Below, one piece after another: positions 5,110-7,044 of a stretch of 7,044 nucleotides of DNA. The notes below the pieces were generated by a model. The model made no database searches. It was not told the origin of the DNA and saw nothing but the letters and a program-made list of their open reading frames with translations. Source of the DNA: an uncultured Oscillospiraceae bacterium (lineage in GTDB: Bacteria; Bacillota; Clostridia; Oscillospirales; Oscillospiraceae); NCBI GenBank assembly GCA_934630985.1, contig CAKTXO010000078.1, positions 1-7,044 of the forward strand, read 5' to 3'. The translations under genes were made by a program, and so were the position numbers. Numbering within the stretch: position 1 is the first letter of the stretch; each line of letters begins with the position of its first letter.

Positions 5110-6447
5110 TGAATCACCGCAAAAACCATTTATATCAGGTCTTGCCACAGCCTCAATACCCATGAAGCCCCATACCCGCCGTCCGGCTGGATTGGTCACA
5201 TTGTTGCAGTGCTCCAGATTGTACTTGCCGGCAATGGCGACTACCGCGTCACTAAAGCTCCGGGATTTCAGCGGTGCCAGACTATTTTCATCGCACCACA
5301 TTCGGTAAATGGAATACAGATCTTTGGAACTGATGGAAGCATCCGCCTTGAGCCGGATATATCCATCGGATTCCAAAAAAGAAAAGATGTTGTTGTTATC
5401 CCGCTTCACCGCTTCCCGATTTTCTTTGATGCGGTCACTCTCCGTGAACTTAAAGTTGTTGGCGACCAGCCGTTGCAGCCCCGCAAACGCCCAAAGGAAA
5501 ATACCCTCTGCTTCGGCTTTCAGCTTTTCCGCAAGGTCAGGATCATCCACCCGCCCGGCAGGCTTTCCCTTCGTTGCCAGTACAAGCTGTCTGCGATAAA
5601 AACCATCGCTGCGGTCATAGAGTGCCTGCAAGTCGCCGTTGCTGAATGCCAGCAGGCGGGCGACCATCCAACCCTGATAGCTCTGTGTGCGCTTACGCTC
5701 CAAATCCATTTTGCCCTGCGCGGTGACAATGGATTTGACGTAGTTGGTTTTCCGCAGCGCATCCATTTGCATATCGTCATCCACACACAGCAGAATGTGT
5801 TCCAGATCGGCACGGGCAAACCGATCCTCGGAAATTTTTCCGATGCTTCCGTCTTTCATATTCGTTCCGAAGATGCTGCCGAGCATTGCGCCGATCTGAG
5901 ATTTCCCCTCACCGCCGCTGCCCTTTATGATCATCATGCGCTGACCCTTGTTGCTGGGAATCAGGCAGTAACCGAGAAATTCCTGCAAGGCGGGAATGTC
6001 CTCCGGGTACAGCAACTCATTCAGAAACCGAAGCCATAAAACCGGCGACTGTGCATCCGGGCGATAGGCCACTGGCAGACGATTCCGAACGATCTGCGGT
6101 CTGCCCTCGATGAATGTTCCATCCAGAAGCAGCGTGCCATTGGCGAGGTGAATGCGATCCGGCTCCGGAGGAAAGTCCTCCACCTGGGCTTCCAGTTTCA
6201 GCACCTCCAGAATGTTGCCGATCTTCTGCGGGATGCCGTTCACTGCACAGCATTTCAGTTCTTCATAGATTTCTCCCCGGAGGGAAAGATCGTCCGTCAC
6301 CCGCCCATCCGGCGTGAAAAAAGCTCTGTTTGTAAAGATGATTCTGTGCGCTCGCAGAAACTCCCCACAGAACAGAGCCTCGTTGATGTTCTTCCCGTCA
6401 AACCAGATGGGAAGCTCTGCCTCAGGCGATTGATGGTTCTTTTGCAC
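5074..6447 (-). CDS. P4/D5-type SF3 helicase (phage/plasmid primase-family protein)
   Basis: This 457-residue protein is a hexameric superfamily 3 helicase that unwinds the element's DNA for replication. Walker A is GSGGEGKS (176-183), the Walker B strand is HILLCVDDDM (217-226), the motif C asparagine is N270 in LLAFSNGD, and the arginine pair is R285-R286 in GFYRRQLVL. Before it lies the D5-N-type region (about 95-165, with LANGTLLLDG); the C-terminal 370-430 looks like a winged-helix DNA-binding domain (SSKDLYSIYRMWCDEN). The frame is open to 6498, but a GTG at 6447 has AAAGGAGG 9 bases ahead and is taken as the start. It overlaps the upstream zinc-finger gene by 26 bases, indicating coupled translation. 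I see no primase catalytic domain in it. The end of the gene is embedded in a large palindrome. Confidence 0.9.
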   Translation of the reverse strand: MQKNHQSPEAELPIWFDGKNINEALFCGEFLRAHRIIFTNRAFFTPDGRVTDDLSLRGEIYEELKCCAVNGIPQKIGNILEVLKLEAQVEDFPPEPDRIHLANGTLLLDGTFIEGRPQIVRNRLPVAYRPDAQSPVLWLRFLNELLYPEDIPALQEFLGYCLIPSNKGQRMMIIKGSGGEGKSQIGAMLGSIFGTNMKDGSIGKISEDRFARADLEHILLCVDDDMQMDALRKTNYVKSIVTAQGKMDLERKRTQSYQGWMVARLLAFSNGDLQALYDRSDGFYRRQLVLATKGKPAGRVDDPDLAEKLKAEAEGIFLWAFAGLQRLVANNFKFTESDRIKENREAVKRDNNNIFSFLESDGYIRLKADASISSKDLYSIYRMWCDENSLAPLKSRSFSDAVVAIAGKYNLEHCNNVTNPAGRRVWGFMGIEAVARPDINGFCGDSLRTYVPGGWDN

Positions 6448-7021
6448 GGTATCTTGCCTCCTTTCGATTCTCTGCCACGACACCTTCCCAGAAAGCAACG
6501 CTGCCGTCAGCGATCAGGGCAGATACTGCGTGGCTGCGCTCGCTCCCGCAGGCTTCGTCCAACATTTCCAGAAGCCCCGCAATGCGGTCGTACTGCTGGC
6601 AGCTTACCACAAACCGGTCATCCATACTGTCCTCTGGCGTGTTGGGTGCATATCGGGTTTTCCATTCCTTCAACAGATGCAGATAGTTTGTCAGCGCCCG
6701 GCGGTATCGCAGTTCGTCCAGCCGGGATGGATTCTGCCGGACGGAAACCTGCTTTGCATCCTCCAAGATGCCAAAATCAGCGGCGAGTTTCGTTGCGGCA
6801 TCCTTAAGGCAGATGCCGAATAGCCTTGCGGTGAAGTCGATGACATCACCGCTGGCCCCACAGCCGAAGCAGAAGAAATAGTCCTCATTCAGTTTCAGAC
6901 TTGGATGCCTGTCCTTGTGGAATGGGCAGCAGGTCATGCCGTTGTGGCTTACTGTCAGCCCGTAGGTTTCGGCAGCTTGCCGCAAAGTGACAGCTGCCTT
7001 AATGGTTTCAAATACGCTCAT
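6422..7021 (-). CDS. CHC2 zinc-finger, DnaG-like primase fragment protein
   Basis: The first 85 residues match the zinc-binding domain of DnaG-type primases, which recognises the template: C32 and H35 in CCPFHKDRHPSLKL, and C51 and C54 in FFCFGCGASGDVIDF, giving C-x2-H-x15-C-x2-C, then a helical stretch LFGICLKDAATKLAADFGI. The remaining 110 residues are mostly helical and charged, with no TOPRIM motif visible, so at 199 residues it is much shorter than a full DnaG. It overlaps the helicase gene downstream and so probably works with it as a split primase-helicase, as in mobile elements where these domains lie on separate proteins (inference). The start ATG has GGAGG 7 bases ahead at 7033-7029. 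Bases 7034-7044 hold only leader sequence. Confidence 0.88.
   Translation of the reverse strand: MSVFETIKAAVTLRQAAETYGLTVSHNGMTCCPFHKDRHPSLKLNEDYFFCFGCGASGDVIDFTARLFGICLKDAATKLAADFGILEDAKQVSVRQNPSRLDELRYRRALTNYLHLLKEWKTRYAPNTPEDSMDDRFVVSCQQYDRIAGLLEMLDEACGSERSHAVSALIADGSVAFWEGVVAENRKEARYRAKEPSIA
6448..6464 (-). promoter_or_regulatory. Ribosome binding site that fixes the helicase GTG start
   Basis: AAAGGAGG (plus 6457-6464) lies 9 bases ahead of the GTG at 6447. Its sequence GGAGGCAAGATA (6461-6450) is identical to the leader of the zinc-finger gene at 7033-7022. No comparable site precedes the ATG at 6498. Confidence 0.8.
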
Positions 7022-7044
7022 TATCTTGCCTCCATAAAAATATT

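Noticed and set aside
4905..5129. 74-codon minus-strand ORF across the large palindrome
   Set aside because: Overlaps the helicase end in another frame and crosses the palindrome; no ribosome binding site.
5209..6807. Plus-strand ORFs of 276 and 219 codons opposite the replication genes
   Set aside because: Antisense shadows of the helicase and zinc-finger genes.

Overview
The window looks like the left part of an integrative mobilizable element (IME) sitting next to a tRNA-Ala gene in a Gram-positive gut-type Clostridia genome. The evidence for the host is indirect: strong GGAGG-type ribosome binding sites, a perfect TTGACA/TATAAT promoter, and a serine recombinase plus MobV relaxase pairing of the kind known from Tn4451/TnpX-TnpZ-like elements. 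No species can be named from this sequence alone.

Layout. Bases 1-43 hold the first codons of a leftward gene, probably chromosomal. Bases 96-254 are an intergenic stretch packed with short palindromes. A strong promoter (372-399) reads rightward into a 22-base copy of the tRNA-Ala 5' end (442-463), a G-poor 71-base spacer, and then a complete tRNA-Ala(GGC) (535-610) with its own terminator (636-668). A third, inverted and imperfect copy of the tRNA 5' end lies at 731-745, directly beside the recombinase gene, so this is the best candidate for an attachment-site scar or element end.

From 750 to 7021 every convincing gene is on the minus strand. In order of transcription they are: a CHC2 zinc-finger primase-like protein (7021-6422); an overlapping P4/D5-type SF3 helicase (6447-5074) whose stop codon lies in the loop of a 16-bp-armed palindrome; a palindrome-rich non-coding stretch (5048-4683) that could be a replication origin; a 70-residue HTH-like protein (4682-4470); a structured segment with a pMV158-like oriT (4428-4170); a MobV relaxase (4115-2748); a small gene that appears split by a frame change (2688-2348); and a large serine recombinase (2351-750), coupled to the small gene by an ATGA overlap.

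How it fits together (inference): the serine recombinase excises and integrates the element; the MobV relaxase nicks the oriT for transfer by a conjugative helper; the helicase and zinc-finger protein replicate the circular form; the HTH protein may regulate. No coupling protein or type IV secretion gene is in the window, so the element is called mobilizable rather than self-conjugative. The right end is outside the window.
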